Source: Variovorax sp. Root318D1 (GTDB lineage: Bacteria; Pseudomonadota; Gammaproteobacteria; Burkholderiales; Burkholderiaceae_C). From it: a DNA stretch of 64,000 nucleotides. Each line of letters begins with the position of its first letter. The first letter of the stretch is position 1. The position numbers were made by a program, and so were the translations under genes. The stretch lies in the NCBI RefSeq assembly GCF_001424835.1, contig NZ_LMCQ01000012.1:683005-747004 (forward strand), given 5' to 3'. Below the pieces are notes generated by a model. That model searched no databases. It had not been told where the DNA came from and saw only the letters and a list, made by a program, of their open reading frames with translations. Positions 7,120 through 16,227 of the stretch are shown piece after piece.

Positions 7120-9042
7120 TCATATGCACGAGTCCCACGGTGCCGACAGCCGAACGGCGGCATTGATGATGCCGACCATCGAATAGGTCTGCGGAAAGTT
7201 GCCCCACATCTCACCCGTGACGGGGTGCGTGTCTTCCGACAGCAAGCCGAGCGGGTTGCGCGCCGCGAGCATGGTCTCGAAGATCTGGCGGGCCTCGGCC
7301 TTGCGGCCGATCTTGGCCAATGCGTCGATGCGCCAGAAGGTGCAGATGTTGAACGCGGTCTCGGGCTTGCCGAAGTCGTCGGCCGCCTCGTAGCGGCGCA
7401 TGTAGGGGCCATCGCAGAGCGACTTTTCCATGGCATCGACGGTCGAGATGAAGCGCGGATCGCGCGCGTCGATCAAGCCCACCTCCACCATCAGCAGGAT
7501 GCTGGCGTCGAGTTCGTGGCCGCCAAAGCTTTCGGCAAAGGCCTGGCGCTCCTCGCACCATGACTTGGCGAGGATCTCTTCCTTCATGCGCGCGGCATGG
7601 CCGTGCCAGTACGCGGCGCGCTCGGGCAACTCCAGCGCACGTGCGATCTTGGCGAGCCGGTCGCAGGCGGCCCAGCTCATCAATGCGGAACTGGTATGCA
7701 CACGGGCCCGGGTGCGCAGCTCCCACATGCCGGCGTCGGGCGTGCCGTACACGCGGATCGCCTGTTCGCCCACGGCTTCCAGGTGCGGAAACTCCGCCAC
7801 GCCCGCGCGGGCGAGCAGGCGGTGGTCATGAAAGGCCTGCGCCGCGCCGAGCACGATGTTGCCGTAGACGTCGTGCTGAAAATGCTCCTGTGCCTGGTTG
7901 CCCACGCGCACCGGCCCCATGCCGCGGTAGCCCGCGAGGTTCTCGACCATCGATTCCGGCAGTTCGCGCTCCAGCCCGATGCCGTACAGCGGCTGGATGT
8001 GTTCGCCGTGCGACCCGATCACCACGTTGCCGAGCCAGCGCAGGTAGTCTTCCATGGTGCCCACCTCGCTCAGCGAGTTGAGCGCGCGCACCACGAAGAA
8101 GGCATCGCGCAGCCAGCAGTAACGGTAATCCCAGTTGCGCTGGCTGCCCGGCGCCTCGGGAATGCTCGTGGTCATTGCCGCGACGATGGCGCCGGTGTCT
8201 TCGTACAGAGAGAGCTTGAGCGTGATGGCCGCGCGGATCACCGCGTCCTGGTATTCGAACGGAATGGCCAGGCGCTTGCTCCAGGTGCGCCAGTAGGCGA
8301 TGGTTTCCTGCTCGAAGCTGCGCGCCGTGTCCGCAATGCCTTCGAGCAGCGTCTCATCCACGCCAAACATGAAGTTGTATTCGCGCGAGATCACGAAAGG
8401 CTGGCGCGAAAGAATGTGCGAAATCGAGGCGTCGGTGTTGAGCCGCAGCGTCACGTCCGGCCCCACGTAGCGGATGTGGTTGCTGCCGCGCGTGACCTCC
8501 AGCGGCGCCGTGGCACCCCATTGGAAGCGCGGGTCGAGCGCCACGCGGATGCGCGGGGCGCCGGCAATCGGCCGCACGCGGCGCACCATCGTGAGCGGGC
8601 GGAAGTAGCGCGAACGGCTGTAGAAACGCGGCGCAAAGTCGGTGATCTCGATGCCCTGGCCGGCGCTATCGAACAGCTGGGTGCGCAGCACCGCGGTATT
8701 GGGCTCGTACCACTGCTTGCTGGAGGCGAAGTCCTCGATCTCGATCGCCCAGGCGCCGGCATCTTCGCCGGGGTGCAGCAGGGCGTTGAACACCGGGTCG
8801 CCGTCGAAGCGCGGCAGGCAGCACCACACGGCGCGGCCGCGGGCGTCGATGAGCGCGTTGTAGGCGCAGTTTCCGATCACGCCGACGTTGAGCGAAGGCT
8901 CAGCCGGCGGCCCGAAGCCGCGCGGCACGGCTTGCACCGCGGCACGTGGGTCGACGGGCGCCGACTCGGCCGGCCCGGCCGCGCCGGAAATGGAGGCACC
9001 CGCGCGATCTTCGGGTGCCTTCGACAATTGCATCTCGCTCAT
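7120..9042 (-). CDS. GH15-family glucoamylase/trehalase-type hydrolase
   Basis: A 640-residue glycoside hydrolase family 15 protein. After a roughly 50-residue low-complexity N terminus, residues about 50-280 form the N-terminal beta domain (IGNCAYNALID ... RFDGDPVF) and the rest the (alpha/alpha)6 barrel. Family motifs include NWDYRYCWLRDA, with the conserved WLRD, and a C-terminal GKPETAFNICTFWRIDAL that carries a candidate catalytic glutamate. No signal peptide is seen, so it should act in the cytoplasm. It starts inside the otsB stop codon (ATGA overlap) and is followed by otsA. GH15 members include glucoamylases and actinobacterial trehalases; because it sits between the two trehalose synthesis genes, trehalose or a trehalose-linked glucan is the likely substrate, by inference only. 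Confidence 0.9.
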   Translation of the reverse strand: MSEMQLSKAPEDRAGASISGAAGPAESAPVDPRAAVQAVPRGFGPPAEPSLNVGVIGNCAYNALIDARGRAVWCCLPRFDGDPVFNALLHPGEDAGAWAIEIEDFASSKQWYEPNTAVLRTQLFDSAGQGIEITDFAPRFYSRSRYFRPLTMVRRVRPIAGAPRIRVALDPRFQWGATAPLEVTRGSNHIRYVGPDVTLRLNTDASISHILSRQPFVISREYNFMFGVDETLLEGIADTARSFEQETIAYWRTWSKRLAIPFEYQDAVIRAAITLKLSLYEDTGAIVAAMTTSIPEAPGSQRNWDYRYCWLRDAFFVVRALNSLSEVGTMEDYLRWLGNVVIGSHGEHIQPLYGIGLERELPESMVENLAGYRGMGPVRVGNQAQEHFQHDVYGNIVLGAAQAFHDHRLLARAGVAEFPHLEAVGEQAIRVYGTPDAGMWELRTRARVHTSSALMSWAACDRLAKIARALELPERAAYWHGHAARMKEEILAKSWCEERQAFAESFGGHELDASILLMVEVGLIDARDPRFISTVDAMEKSLCDGPYMRRYEAADDFGKPETAFNICTFWRIDALAKIGRKAEARQIFETMLAARNPLGLLSEDTHPVTGEMWGNFPQTYSMVGIINAAVRLSAPWDSCI

Positions 9043-9821
9043 TCAGGGCTCCTCGGGGACTCGTCTTTCTTGTGTTGCGGCGCGGCCAGGTTGTCGCGCG
9101 CCTGCACCAGCCACTCGAAGACCGCGCGCGGCGATTCGAGCCGGTGCAGCGCCAGGCTGGGCCCCGAGCCCACCTTGATGCCGATTCCGCCGCGCGGCTG
9201 CACGATGGCAAAGCCGCTCTCGTCGGTGGTGTCGTCGCCCGCAAAGACCGGCACGCGCCCCGCGAACGGAGCCTCGTTCATGAAGGCCTCGATGGCAATT
9301 CCCTTGTTGACGCCCGTGGGCTTGACCTCGAACACGAACTTGCCGTGCATCAGCTCGAGATACGGCCGGCCCATGATGGCGCGCGACATGGCGTCCCTGC
9401 ACACGGCCTCCAGCTGCGGCGCAAGCCGGTAGTGCAGCGCGATGGCCGCGTGCTTGCGCTCGACCAAGAGGCCTTCATGCACGCGCGCCAGCTCGTTGGC
9501 GATGTCGAGAATGGGCACGAGGTCGGGCGCGCGCTGTTCCTGCATGCGGCCCTGCGGGTCGCGCCGCTGCACGCCGTGTTCGCCGGCGGCCGGCAGCCGC
9601 AGCGGTGCGAGAAAGCGGTCGATCGCGTCGATCTGGCGGCCCGACACCACGGCCAGGGCGCCGCCGAGCTGGTCGCGCAGGTCTTGCAGCAGCGCCACCA
9701 GCGCAGGGGGAACCTCGATCGCTTCCGGGGTGGGCGCCAGCGCGACCAGCGTGCCGTCGAAGTCGAGAAAGAGGGCGGTGTCTCGGCCGAGCGGGGGAGG
9801 CATCTGAGAAGGCATTGGCAT
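9039..9821 (-). CDS. otsB: Trehalose-6-phosphate phosphatase
   Basis: A 260-residue HAD-superfamily phosphatase that converts trehalose-6-phosphate to trehalose. HAD motif I is FLDFDGTLV near the N terminus, motif II is the SGRQ in AVVSGRQID, and motif IV is GDDTTDESGF near the C terminus, the signature of OtsB. Three in-frame ATGs (9821, 9815, 9803) compete as start and none has a good ribosome binding site; I use the first. Its stop codon overlaps the start of the GH15 gene by 4 bases, so the two are translationally coupled. It is the first gene of the trehalose operon, and the promoter should lie in the 9822-9939 gap. Confidence 0.95.
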   Translation of the reverse strand: MPMPSQMPPPLGRDTALFLDFDGTLVALAPTPEAIEVPPALVALLQDLRDQLGGALAVVSGRQIDAIDRFLAPLRLPAAGEHGVQRRDPQGRMQEQRAPDLVPILDIANELARVHEGLLVERKHAAIALHYRLAPQLEAVCRDAMSRAIMGRPYLELMHGKFVFEVKPTGVNKGIAIEAFMNEAPFAGRVPVFAGDDTTDESGFAIVQPRGGIGIKVGSGPSLALHRLESPRAVFEWLVQARDNLAAPQHKKDESPRSPE

Positions 9822-9873
9822 TGGTGAAAACCATAGCACGGGTGCGGCATTTCCCGTGTCGGCCAAAGTCCCG

Positions 9874-9891
9874 CACGTGCACGTGCACGTG
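9874..9891. repeat. 18-bp self-complementary CACGTG repeat upstream of otsB
   Basis: Three overlapping CACGTG units form an 18-bp perfect palindrome, CACGTGCACGTGCACGTG, in the gap between the 3' end of cca and the start of otsB. It sits about 53 bp upstream of the otsB start codon, a position suited to a regulator of the trehalose operon. No T-run follows on the cca-coding strand, so it does not look like a terminator. Its function is unknown. Confidence 0.4.
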
Positions 9892-9939
9892 TTTAGACGG
9901 TGCACCACGACCGGCGCACCTGCGCACCGGTGGTGGGCT

Positions 9940-11199
9940 TCAGCCCAGCGACGCCGCCACGGCCTCGACCCGCGCGCGATGGATCGCCTCGCCGATCTGC
10001 GGCCCGGCGGCGCCCGACTGCTGCGCTGCCCGCGCCACCGCGTCGGTGGCCACTCCGGCGGCCGCGGCGAGCGCCGCAAGCAGGCGCTCGCGCTGCAAAT
10101 AGTGCTGGTCTTCGAATCCGAGCCGGCCGCGCGAGTCGCACTCGCACGCCAGCAGCACGTCGGCAAAGCGAGCCGGCTTGCGGAAGGCGTCGCAACGCTC
10201 CAGCAGGCGCACCAGCTCCGCCGCCTCGAGTGCGCCGCTGCCGTGGATGTTGCCGTGCTCGCGAGCCACCACCTCGGCCAGTTCGCGAACGTCCACCGGC
10301 ACGCGCCAGCGGTCGCACACCGCCTGCAGCAGTTCGGCACTGCGTTTCTCGTGGCCGGGGTGGCGCGGCAACTCGTCGGGGTCGGTCGTGCCCTTGCCGA
10401 GGTCGTGCATCAGGCAGGCGAAGCGCACCGGAAGCGGCGCGTCGAGCCTGGCGCTGGTGTCGACGACCATCATCAGGTGCACGCCGGTGTCGACTTCGGG
10501 ATGATGTTCGGCGGACTGCGGCACGCCCCAGAGCCGGTCGACCTCGGGCAGCAGCACGGCCAGCGCGCCGCAGGCACGCAGCACCTCGAACATGCGCGAC
10601 GGGCGGGTTTCCATCAGGCCGCGCGCCAGTTCCTGCCACACACGCTCGGCCACCAGCGCATCGGTTTCGCCAGCTTCGACCATCTCGCGCATCAAGGCCA
10701 TGGTTTCGGGCGCGACCGAAAAATCGTCGAAGCGCGCAGCAAAACGGGCCACCCGCAGGATGCGCACTGGGTCTTCGCGAAAGGCGTCGGTCACATGGCG
10801 CAGCAGCCGCTGCTCCAGGTCGCGCCGGCCATGGAAGGGATCGGCCAGCTTGCCGGGGTCGGGCTCGAAACTGCCGTCGGCCTGCACTAACTCGGCAGGC
10901 ATCGCGATGGCGTTGACCGTGAGGTCGCGCCGCGCCAGGTCTTGCTCCAGGGTGACGTCGGGCGAGGCATGGACGGTGAAGCCCCGGTAGCCGGGAGCGC
11001 TCTTGCGCTCGGTGCGGGCGAGGGCGTATTCCTCGCGCGTGCGCGGGTGCAAAAACACCGGAAAGTCGCGCCCCACGGGCAGGTAGCCGCGCGAGACCAT
11101 TTCTTCGGGCGTGGCGCCCACCACCAGCCAGTCGTGGTCCGACACCGGCCGCCCGAGCAGTCGGTCGCGCAGTGCACCGCCGACGAGGTAGATTTTCAT
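9940..11199 (-). CDS. cca: Multifunctional CCA tRNA nucleotidyltransferase/HD phosphohydrolase
   Basis: A 419-residue CCA-adding enzyme that builds or repairs the 3' CCA of tRNAs. The nucleotidyltransferase motif is VGGALRDRLLGRPVSDHDW, with catalytic D21 and D23, followed by RRDLTVNAIA and the EDPVRILRVARFAARF neck typical of the class II bacterial enzyme. The C-terminal half carries an HD domain (LMHDLGKGTT, then HPGHEKRS), as in the E. coli enzyme, giving phosphodiesterase/phosphatase activity. The start at 11199 is at the motif-defined N terminus. It follows the glutathione transferase gene by 45 bp on the same strand and ends 118 bp before otsB. Confidence 0.96.
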   Translation of the reverse strand: MKIYLVGGALRDRLLGRPVSDHDWLVVGATPEEMVSRGYLPVGRDFPVFLHPRTREEYALARTERKSAPGYRGFTVHASPDVTLEQDLARRDLTVNAIAMPAELVQADGSFEPDPGKLADPFHGRRDLEQRLLRHVTDAFREDPVRILRVARFAARFDDFSVAPETMALMREMVEAGETDALVAERVWQELARGLMETRPSRMFEVLRACGALAVLLPEVDRLWGVPQSAEHHPEVDTGVHLMMVVDTSARLDAPLPVRFACLMHDLGKGTTDPDELPRHPGHEKRSAELLQAVCDRWRVPVDVRELAEVVAREHGNIHGSGALEAAELVRLLERCDAFRKPARFADVLLACECDSRGRLGFEDQHYLQRERLLAALAAAAGVATDAVARAAQQSGAAGPQIGEAIHRARVEAVAASLG

Positions 11200-11244
11200 G
11201 CGCCCAGTGTAGGGATACGCCGGCTCCCCTGGAGCCGACGCGGC

Positions 11245-11928
11245 TCAGCGTCCCGTGCGGTAGGGCTCCTCGAACTGCAGGAAGTCCTTCTCGGCCAGCG
11301 CATCATCGATCCATGCCTTGATGCCGGGCAGGGCCTGCACCCGCTCGATGTAGGCCGAGACGGCGGCAGGCACCGGCAGCCCGTAGGTCTTGATGCGCGT
11401 GCCGACCGGAGCGAAGTAGGCGTCGGCAATGCTGAATTCGCCGAACAGCAGCGGGCCGCCATGGGCGTCGAGCAGGCCGGTCCACATCTGCACAATGCGG
11501 TCGACGTCGCCTTGCAGGCCGGGGTTGTCCTTCAGCAGCCGTGCGCCGACGTCGGCCAGCGAGGCCTCGATGTTCATGCCGCACAGGCTGCGAAGGCTGC
11601 CGAAGCCCGAATGCATTTCGGCGCAGATGCTGCGCGCGCGGGCCCGGTCGGCCACGGCGCGGGGCCAGAGCTGCTTCTCCGGGAAGGTCTCGGCCAGGTA
11701 TTCGGCAATCGCCAGCGTGTCCCACACGACCAGGTCGCCGTCGACCAGCACCGGCACTTTCGCCACCGGATTGAGGGCGCCGATGGTGTTCTTGAACTGC
11801 GACTTGGCCTCGAAGGAGTCGAAGCGCACCATCACCTCTTCGAACGGTATGCCGGCCTGCTTCATGAGCACCCAGGGCCGCATGGACCAGGACGAGTAGT
11901 TCTTGTTGCCAATGTAGAGCTTGCGCAT
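11245..11928 (-). CDS. Glutathione S-transferase family protein
   Basis: A 227-residue cytoplasmic protein with a thioredoxin-like N-terminal domain (about 1-80; KLYIGNKNYSSWSMRPWV, cis-Pro in NPVAKVPVLV, then WDTLAIAEYLAE) and an all-alpha C-terminal domain (about 90-220). The SSWSMRPW segment offers serine rather than cysteine or tyrosine at the glutathione-activating position, as in the zeta-like and plant-pathogen-type bacterial GSTs. Substrate is unknown. The start at 11928 has only a weak GGGA upstream, but the GST fold begins immediately, so a longer start is not needed. Confidence 0.9.
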   Translation of the reverse strand: MRKLYIGNKNYSSWSMRPWVLMKQAGIPFEEVMVRFDSFEAKSQFKNTIGALNPVAKVPVLVDGDLVVWDTLAIAEYLAETFPEKQLWPRAVADRARARSICAEMHSGFGSLRSLCGMNIEASLADVGARLLKDNPGLQGDVDRIVQMWTGLLDAHGGPLLFGEFSIADAYFAPVGTRIKTYGLPVPAAVSAYIERVQALPGIKAWIDDALAEKDFLQFEEPYRTGR

Positions 11929-12020
11929 CGTGTGATCCCGCGTATCGGATGAGAAACCTTTGATGCTAGCGCGGCCGTGCGCGTGCATTGATGCCGAAGC
12001 CGGTGCGAATTGATGCCGGC

Positions 12021-12578
12021 TCAGTGCGGCGGCTTTTCGTCGGGCGAAGCGATTACGCGGGCCCCCTTGCCATCGCCATTGCGCGGCGGCCCCACCATGC
12101 GTTCGACGAGGTTCACCAGCCGCGGCACCAGCGCAAGCACGGCCAGCGCCAGCAGCGCGCTCAAGACCGCGGTCACCTCGCGGCCGAGCCCGCAGGCCAT
12201 GCCGATGGCGGCCGTCATCCACAGCCCCGCGGCGGTGGTGAGGCCCTGCACCTGGTGTTCGTCGCGGCCCTGCTTGAGGATGGTGCCAGCGCAAAGAAAA
12301 CCCACGCCGGCCACCAGGCCCTGGATCACCCGGCTCATGTCGGCCGGCACGATGCCGGTCTGCTGCGGAATCAACACGAACATCGCCGAGCCGATGGCCA
12401 CCAGCATGTGGGTGCGCACGCCGGCCGCCTTGCCTTGCTGCTCGCGCTCGAAGCCCAGAATGAAGCCGAGCACCGCCGCGAGCATCAGGCGCACGACGAT
12501 GCGCGTGAGCTGGGCGACGTCGCCCACGTCCGAGAACTCGGCCGCGATGGTGTCGAGTACCTCGGCGATCAAGCTCAT
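12021..12578 (-). CDS. MgtC/SapB-family inner membrane protein
   Basis: A 185-residue protein with about five hydrophobic segments and the MgtC signature: RLMLAAVLGFILGFEREQQGKAAGVRTHMLVAIGSAMF followed by GIGFLCAGTI-type GVGFLCAGTILKQG. It lacks the long C-terminal ACT-like domain of true MgtC, so it belongs to the short SapB/YhiD-like branch. The family is linked to Mg2+ limitation, acid tolerance and modulation of ATP synthase, but the role of this member is unknown. Its ATG at 12578 comes one base after the stop of the lytic transglycosylase gene, which implies translational coupling and settles the start. Confidence 0.87.
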   Translation of the reverse strand: MSLIAEVLDTIAAEFSDVGDVAQLTRIVVRLMLAAVLGFILGFEREQQGKAAGVRTHMLVAIGSAMFVLIPQQTGIVPADMSRVIQGLVAGVGFLCAGTILKQGRDEHQVQGLTTAAGLWMTAAIGMACGLGREVTAVLSALLALAVLALVPRLVNLVERMVGPPRNGDGKGARVIASPDEKPPH

Positions 12579-12579
12579 T

Positions 12580-14583
12580 TCAGGGGAGGTCCTTGTTGGG
12601 CTCCGGCTCCGAGGCGTCGCGCGGCCCGACACGGCCCAGGCGTTCTTTCAGCGATTGCGGGCGCCCGCTGATCAGCGCCGCGTAGTTGGTGGTGTTGGCG
12701 AGCACCTTTTTCACGTAGTCGCGCGTTTCGTTGAAGGGCACGTTCTCGGCCCAGATCGCGGCGTCCATCACCGGGCCATTGCGCCAGCTGCGCGGCCGGC
12801 CGGGGCCGGCGTTGTAGGCCGCGGCGGCCAGTGCCATGGAGCCGTCGAAATCGTCGAGCGCGAGCTTCAGGTAATTGGTGCCGATGGTGATGTTGGTTTC
12901 GCGGTCGTTGATCTGCCCCGGCGTGAAGTCGTTCATGCCGATCTTGCGCGCGGTCCAGCGCGCGGTGGCCGGCATGACCTGCATCAGGCCCGAGGCGCCC
13001 ACGCCGGAGCGCGCGTCCATGATGAAGCGGCTTTCCTGGCGGATCAGCCCGTATACGTAGGCGGGGTCGAGCCCGATGTCCTGGCTCTTGCGAAGCACCG
13101 TGTCATGGAACGGCATGGGAAAGCGCTGCTCCATGTCGATCGTGCCCTTGGTGCGTTCGCTGGTGTTGATGCAGCGGTCCCACACCTCGCGCTGGCAGGC
13201 GAAGTCGGCCGCGGCCAGCAGCGCGCGGTCGTCCATGCCGCCCTTGTCGTGCAGATTGGTGGCGTAGTTCCATTCACGCGTGCCCTCGGGGCGCAGCCCA
13301 ATGGCAATGGCATAGAGCGCACGGTTAAGCGCGATGTTGCTGCGCGCGGCGTTCTTCTCTTCGGGCGTGAGCGGTGCCGGCCGCGTGGGCACCACGACCC
13401 GCTGGCCGAGCTCTTCGAGCGCCAGCATTTCATAGAAGCCGCGTGTGCCGGCGATCGTCTGGTAGAGCTCGCGCGCCTGGGCACGCCGGTCGTCGCCGCC
13501 CACCGCGCTGAGTGCGCGTGCCTTCCAGTAGACCCAGGTCGCCTCTTGCTGGGCGGTGTCGCTCATGGCATTGATGGCGGGCGCGACTTCCTTCCACTTG
13601 CCGGCGCGCAGCGCGGCGCGTACGCGCCAGCCGAGCATGTCGTCGGACAGGTCTCCGTTCTTGGTGACATTGGCAAAGTAGCTGCCGGCCAGCGGCGAAA
13701 GCTTGCTCGCAGCCTGGCGGCCGATGGTGCCCCAGAGCCAGTTGCGCTCTTCGGCCGACAGCATCGGGCCCCATTTGCTGTCGAGCTGCGAGGCGGCCTG
13801 GTCCGGATCGGCCATGGCGATCTTGATGAGCGCCAGCACCACCAGCTCCTTGCGCGACTTGGCGGCCACGAAGGCGCGGCCTGTCAGGAATTTGGCCGCG
13901 CTGGCGTTGAGCTCTTCGAACAGCGGCAGCGCATCGGGTGCGGCGAGGGTTACGGCACCGCGCGCGGCCTGCGGGCGATTGGCCTCCATGGCCAGGCGCG
14001 CCTTCTTCCAGGCATCGTTGGTCGACATCAGGCGGGCCGCGATCATGCGGTCGGCGGCGGTGAGGCAGCCGTCGTCGGCCTCTTTCTGGCTGAACCAGCT
14101 GCGTTGCACTTCGTCGGCCTGGGCCTGGGTGGCGCTGCCGGTGCGCAGGGCCTCGACCAGGACGGCATAGCAGCGCACCTGCGGATCGTCGCCCATGCGG
14201 AAGCCCGCCACGGCGGACGAGAAACCGTCCCAGTCGCGGCGCTGGCCCAGCAGCAGCAGCCAGTCGTTGCGCAGCCGGTCTTCCTGGTAGGTGCCGGGAT
14301 AGCGCGCGAAGAAATCCTGCACCTCGCTGGCCGAGGCTTCCTGCAGCCGGGCCTTGAGTTCCCAGTAGGCAGCCCAGGGTTCGAGCGCATGGCCGCGCGC
14401 TTGCGGCAGCAGGGCCGCCAGGCGGCCTTTGTCGCCGCGCTGGAAGGCCTGCTTCATCTGGATCAGTACGTCGTCATTGGTGTTTGTTTGCGCACTTGCC
14501 GGCGGCTGCGAAAGCAGGGCGCCGAGGGACAAGACCGCGGAAAAAACGAGGGCGGGCGCCGCACGGAGCGGGCGATGGCACAT
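12580..14583 (-). CDS. Soluble lytic murein transglycosylase (Slt70-like)
   Basis: A roughly 667-residue periplasmic enzyme that cleaves peptidoglycan glycan strands to 1,6-anhydro products. It has a signal peptide ending near ASAQ, a long alpha-helical superhelical U-domain, and a C-terminal lysozyme-like SLT domain: catalytic glutamate in GLIRQESRF (about 150 residues before the end), then GASGLMQVMPATA and AAAYNAGPGR. Two starts are possible: 14610, only 9 bp from the divergent cyclo-ligase start, and 14583, which gives a compact signal peptide. I prefer 14583. The next gene, MgtC-like, is coupled to its stop. Confidence 0.93.
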   Translation of the reverse strand: MCHRPLRAAPALVFSAVLSLGALLSQPPASAQTNTNDDVLIQMKQAFQRGDKGRLAALLPQARGHALEPWAAYWELKARLQEASASEVQDFFARYPGTYQEDRLRNDWLLLLGQRRDWDGFSSAVAGFRMGDDPQVRCYAVLVEALRTGSATQAQADEVQRSWFSQKEADDGCLTAADRMIAARLMSTNDAWKKARLAMEANRPQAARGAVTLAAPDALPLFEELNASAAKFLTGRAFVAAKSRKELVVLALIKIAMADPDQAASQLDSKWGPMLSAEERNWLWGTIGRQAASKLSPLAGSYFANVTKNGDLSDDMLGWRVRAALRAGKWKEVAPAINAMSDTAQQEATWVYWKARALSAVGGDDRRAQARELYQTIAGTRGFYEMLALEELGQRVVVPTRPAPLTPEEKNAARSNIALNRALYAIAIGLRPEGTREWNYATNLHDKGGMDDRALLAAADFACQREVWDRCINTSERTKGTIDMEQRFPMPFHDTVLRKSQDIGLDPAYVYGLIRQESRFIMDARSGVGASGLMQVMPATARWTARKIGMNDFTPGQINDRETNITIGTNYLKLALDDFDGSMALAAAAYNAGPGRPRSWRNGPVMDAAIWAENVPFNETRDYVKKVLANTTNYAALISGRPQSLKERLGRVGPRDASEPEPNKDLP

Positions 14584-14619
14584 GGGTGCCAAAATGCTTG
14601 GGAACTGCATCGGGGGATT

Positions 14620-15237
14620 ATGGACAAGTCAAAGGATGCCGACACCTCGGCGACCACGGGTTTTCTCAAGGATCAGGTGCGAAAAGCGCTGATCGAGCAG
14701 CGCCTGGCCATGCCTGACCGGCTCGCCAGGGCCGACCTGCTGCAGCGGGTGATGCGGATCTGGCTGGTCGGCCGGCCCGAAACCGTGATTGGTGCCTACT
14801 GGCCGATCAAGGGCGAGTTCGATCCGCTCCCCGCCTTGCACCGCTGGAAGGAAGACGGCGAGCTGATTGATGAGCCGCAGCGCCGCCGCATCGGGCTGCC
14901 GGTGATGAACAAGGTGCACAAGACGCTGACCTTCCATGCCTGGTACCCCGGCTGCCAGATGGAGGAAGACGCGTATGGCATTCCCAAGCCCAAGGACACC
15001 GAACTGATCGTGCCTACGCTGCTGTTCGTGCCTTGCGTGGGCTACAGCGCTGGCGGCTACCGGCTGGGCTATGGCGGCGGCTTCTACGACCGCACGCTGG
15101 CGGCGCTGGAGCCACGCCCCTTCACCGTGGGACTCGGATTCACCAACGGCTTTCTCGAGGATTTCGAGCCGGGGCCGCACGACCTGCCGCTCGACGCGAT
15201 CTTGAACGACAACGGCGTGGTCTGGCCAATGTCTTGA
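14620..15237 (+). CDS. 5-formyltetrahydrofolate cyclo-ligase
   Basis: A 205-residue cytoplasmic enzyme of folate one-carbon metabolism that converts 5-formyl-THF to 5,10-methenyl-THF using ATP. The C-terminal signature GYRLGYGGGFYDRTL is present, and IGAYWPIKGEFD and LPVMNK match the substrate and phosphate regions. The start at 14620 has GGGGG just upstream. It is divergent from the lytic transglycosylase gene with an unusually small gap, so both promoters must lie partly within coding sequence or the transglycosylase start is the inner one. In E. coli the homologue is YgfA. Confidence 0.93.
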   Translation: MDKSKDADTSATTGFLKDQVRKALIEQRLAMPDRLARADLLQRVMRIWLVGRPETVIGAYWPIKGEFDPLPALHRWKEDGELIDEPQRRRIGLPVMNKVHKTLTFHAWYPGCQMEEDAYGIPKPKDTELIVPTLLFVPCVGYSAGGYRLGYGGGFYDRTLAALEPRPFTVGLGFTNGFLEDFEPGPHDLPLDAILNDNGVVWPMS

Positions 15238-15243
15238 CCGGCC

Positions 15244-16227
15244 TCAGTCGATGTTGTCGACCGTGTCCGGGTCGGGCACCTCGCCGATGGTCTCGCGCGT
15301 GGTGACGGCCTGGGACTGCAGCCAGTCCCAGAAAGCCTTGATTTCCGGCCGCAGCGCATTGCGCGGCCCGGCGATGAGCCAGTAGCCCATCGGCGAATCC
15401 ATGCGGTGCTGCGGCAGCACCTCGACCAAGTCGCCGTTCGCCAGGCTTTCGGCGATGAGCGAACTGCGCGCCAGCGTCACGCCTTGGCCGGTGAGCGCGG
15501 CCTGCACCATCTGGTAAGCGTAGTTGAAATAGAGCCAGCGCTTGGGCTGCGCCCGTTCCAGGCCATTCACTTCGAACCAGCGCCGCCAGGTCAGCCATTC
15601 GAGGTGCGTGCGGTGCGCGTCGCCGGCCTCGATCAGCGTGAAACGGGCGATGTCGGCAGGGGTCTTGATGGGCGGGCTGCTCTTCAATAGCCAGGGGCTC
15701 GCCACCGGCGTAAGCGTTTCGCCGAAAAGGCGCACCGCCGTGGCCGGCATGGCTTCGCGCGGGCCGTAGCGCAGGGCAATGTCGACGTCGGCCACGTCCA
15801 GGTCGACCGCCACGTCGCTGGCATCAATGCGGATGTCGATCTCGGGGTTGTCGCGCTGGAAGGCCTCGAGCCTCGGGATGAGCCACATCGATGCAAAAGA
15901 CGCAAAGGTGGTGAGCGACACGCTCTTGCGCCCGGCGCTCTGGCGAATCTGGCGCACGGCCGTATCGATGCGCGGCAGCGACTGCTGCACCGCGAGCAGC
16001 AGCTGCGCCCCCGCACTCGTGAGCTCCACCGCGCGCGTGTGGCGCAGGAACAGCGACACGCCCACTTCTTCCTCGAGAGACTGGATCTGGCGGCTCACGG
16101 CCGACTGCGTGAGTGCCATTTCTTCAGCGGCGGCCCGGAAGTTCAGGTGCCGGGCCACGGCCTCGAAGGCACGCAGGTGGCCGGCCGAAATGGGCCGGGA
16201 GCGCAGGTGGGTCTGGGAATGCTGCAT
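15244..16227 (-). CDS. LysR-family regulator, GcvA-like
   Basis: A 327-residue LysR-type regulator. The winged helix-turn-helix covers about residues 15-75 (HLRAFEAVARHLNFRAAAEEMALTQ ... RHTRAVELT), and the effector-binding domain about 100-305 contains FASMWLIPRL and DVADVDIALRYG, typical of the GcvA branch. It is divergent from the DUF2917 gene at 16394, with 166 bp between. GcvA-like regulators are often paired with one small target gene, and the DUF2917 gene is the obvious candidate here. Its stop lies 7 bp from the convergent cyclo-ligase gene. Confidence 0.92.
   Translation of the reverse strand: MQHSQTHLRSRPISAGHLRAFEAVARHLNFRAAAEEMALTQSAVSRQIQSLEEEVGVSLFLRHTRAVELTSAGAQLLLAVQQSLPRIDTAVRQIRQSAGRKSVSLTTFASFASMWLIPRLEAFQRDNPEIDIRIDASDVAVDLDVADVDIALRYGPREAMPATAVRLFGETLTPVASPWLLKSSPPIKTPADIARFTLIEAGDAHRTHLEWLTWRRWFEVNGLERAQPKRWLYFNYAYQMVQAALTGQGVTLARSSLIAESLANGDLVEVLPQHRMDSPMGYWLIAGPRNALRPEIKAFWDWLQSQAVTTRETIGEVPDPDTVDNID

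Noticed and set aside
12010..15237. A 1075-codon open frame on the plus strand
   Set aside because: Most of it lies opposite the lytic transglycosylase and MgtC genes and reads as a low-complexity shadow; only its last 206 codons, from 14620, are the cyclo-ligase gene.
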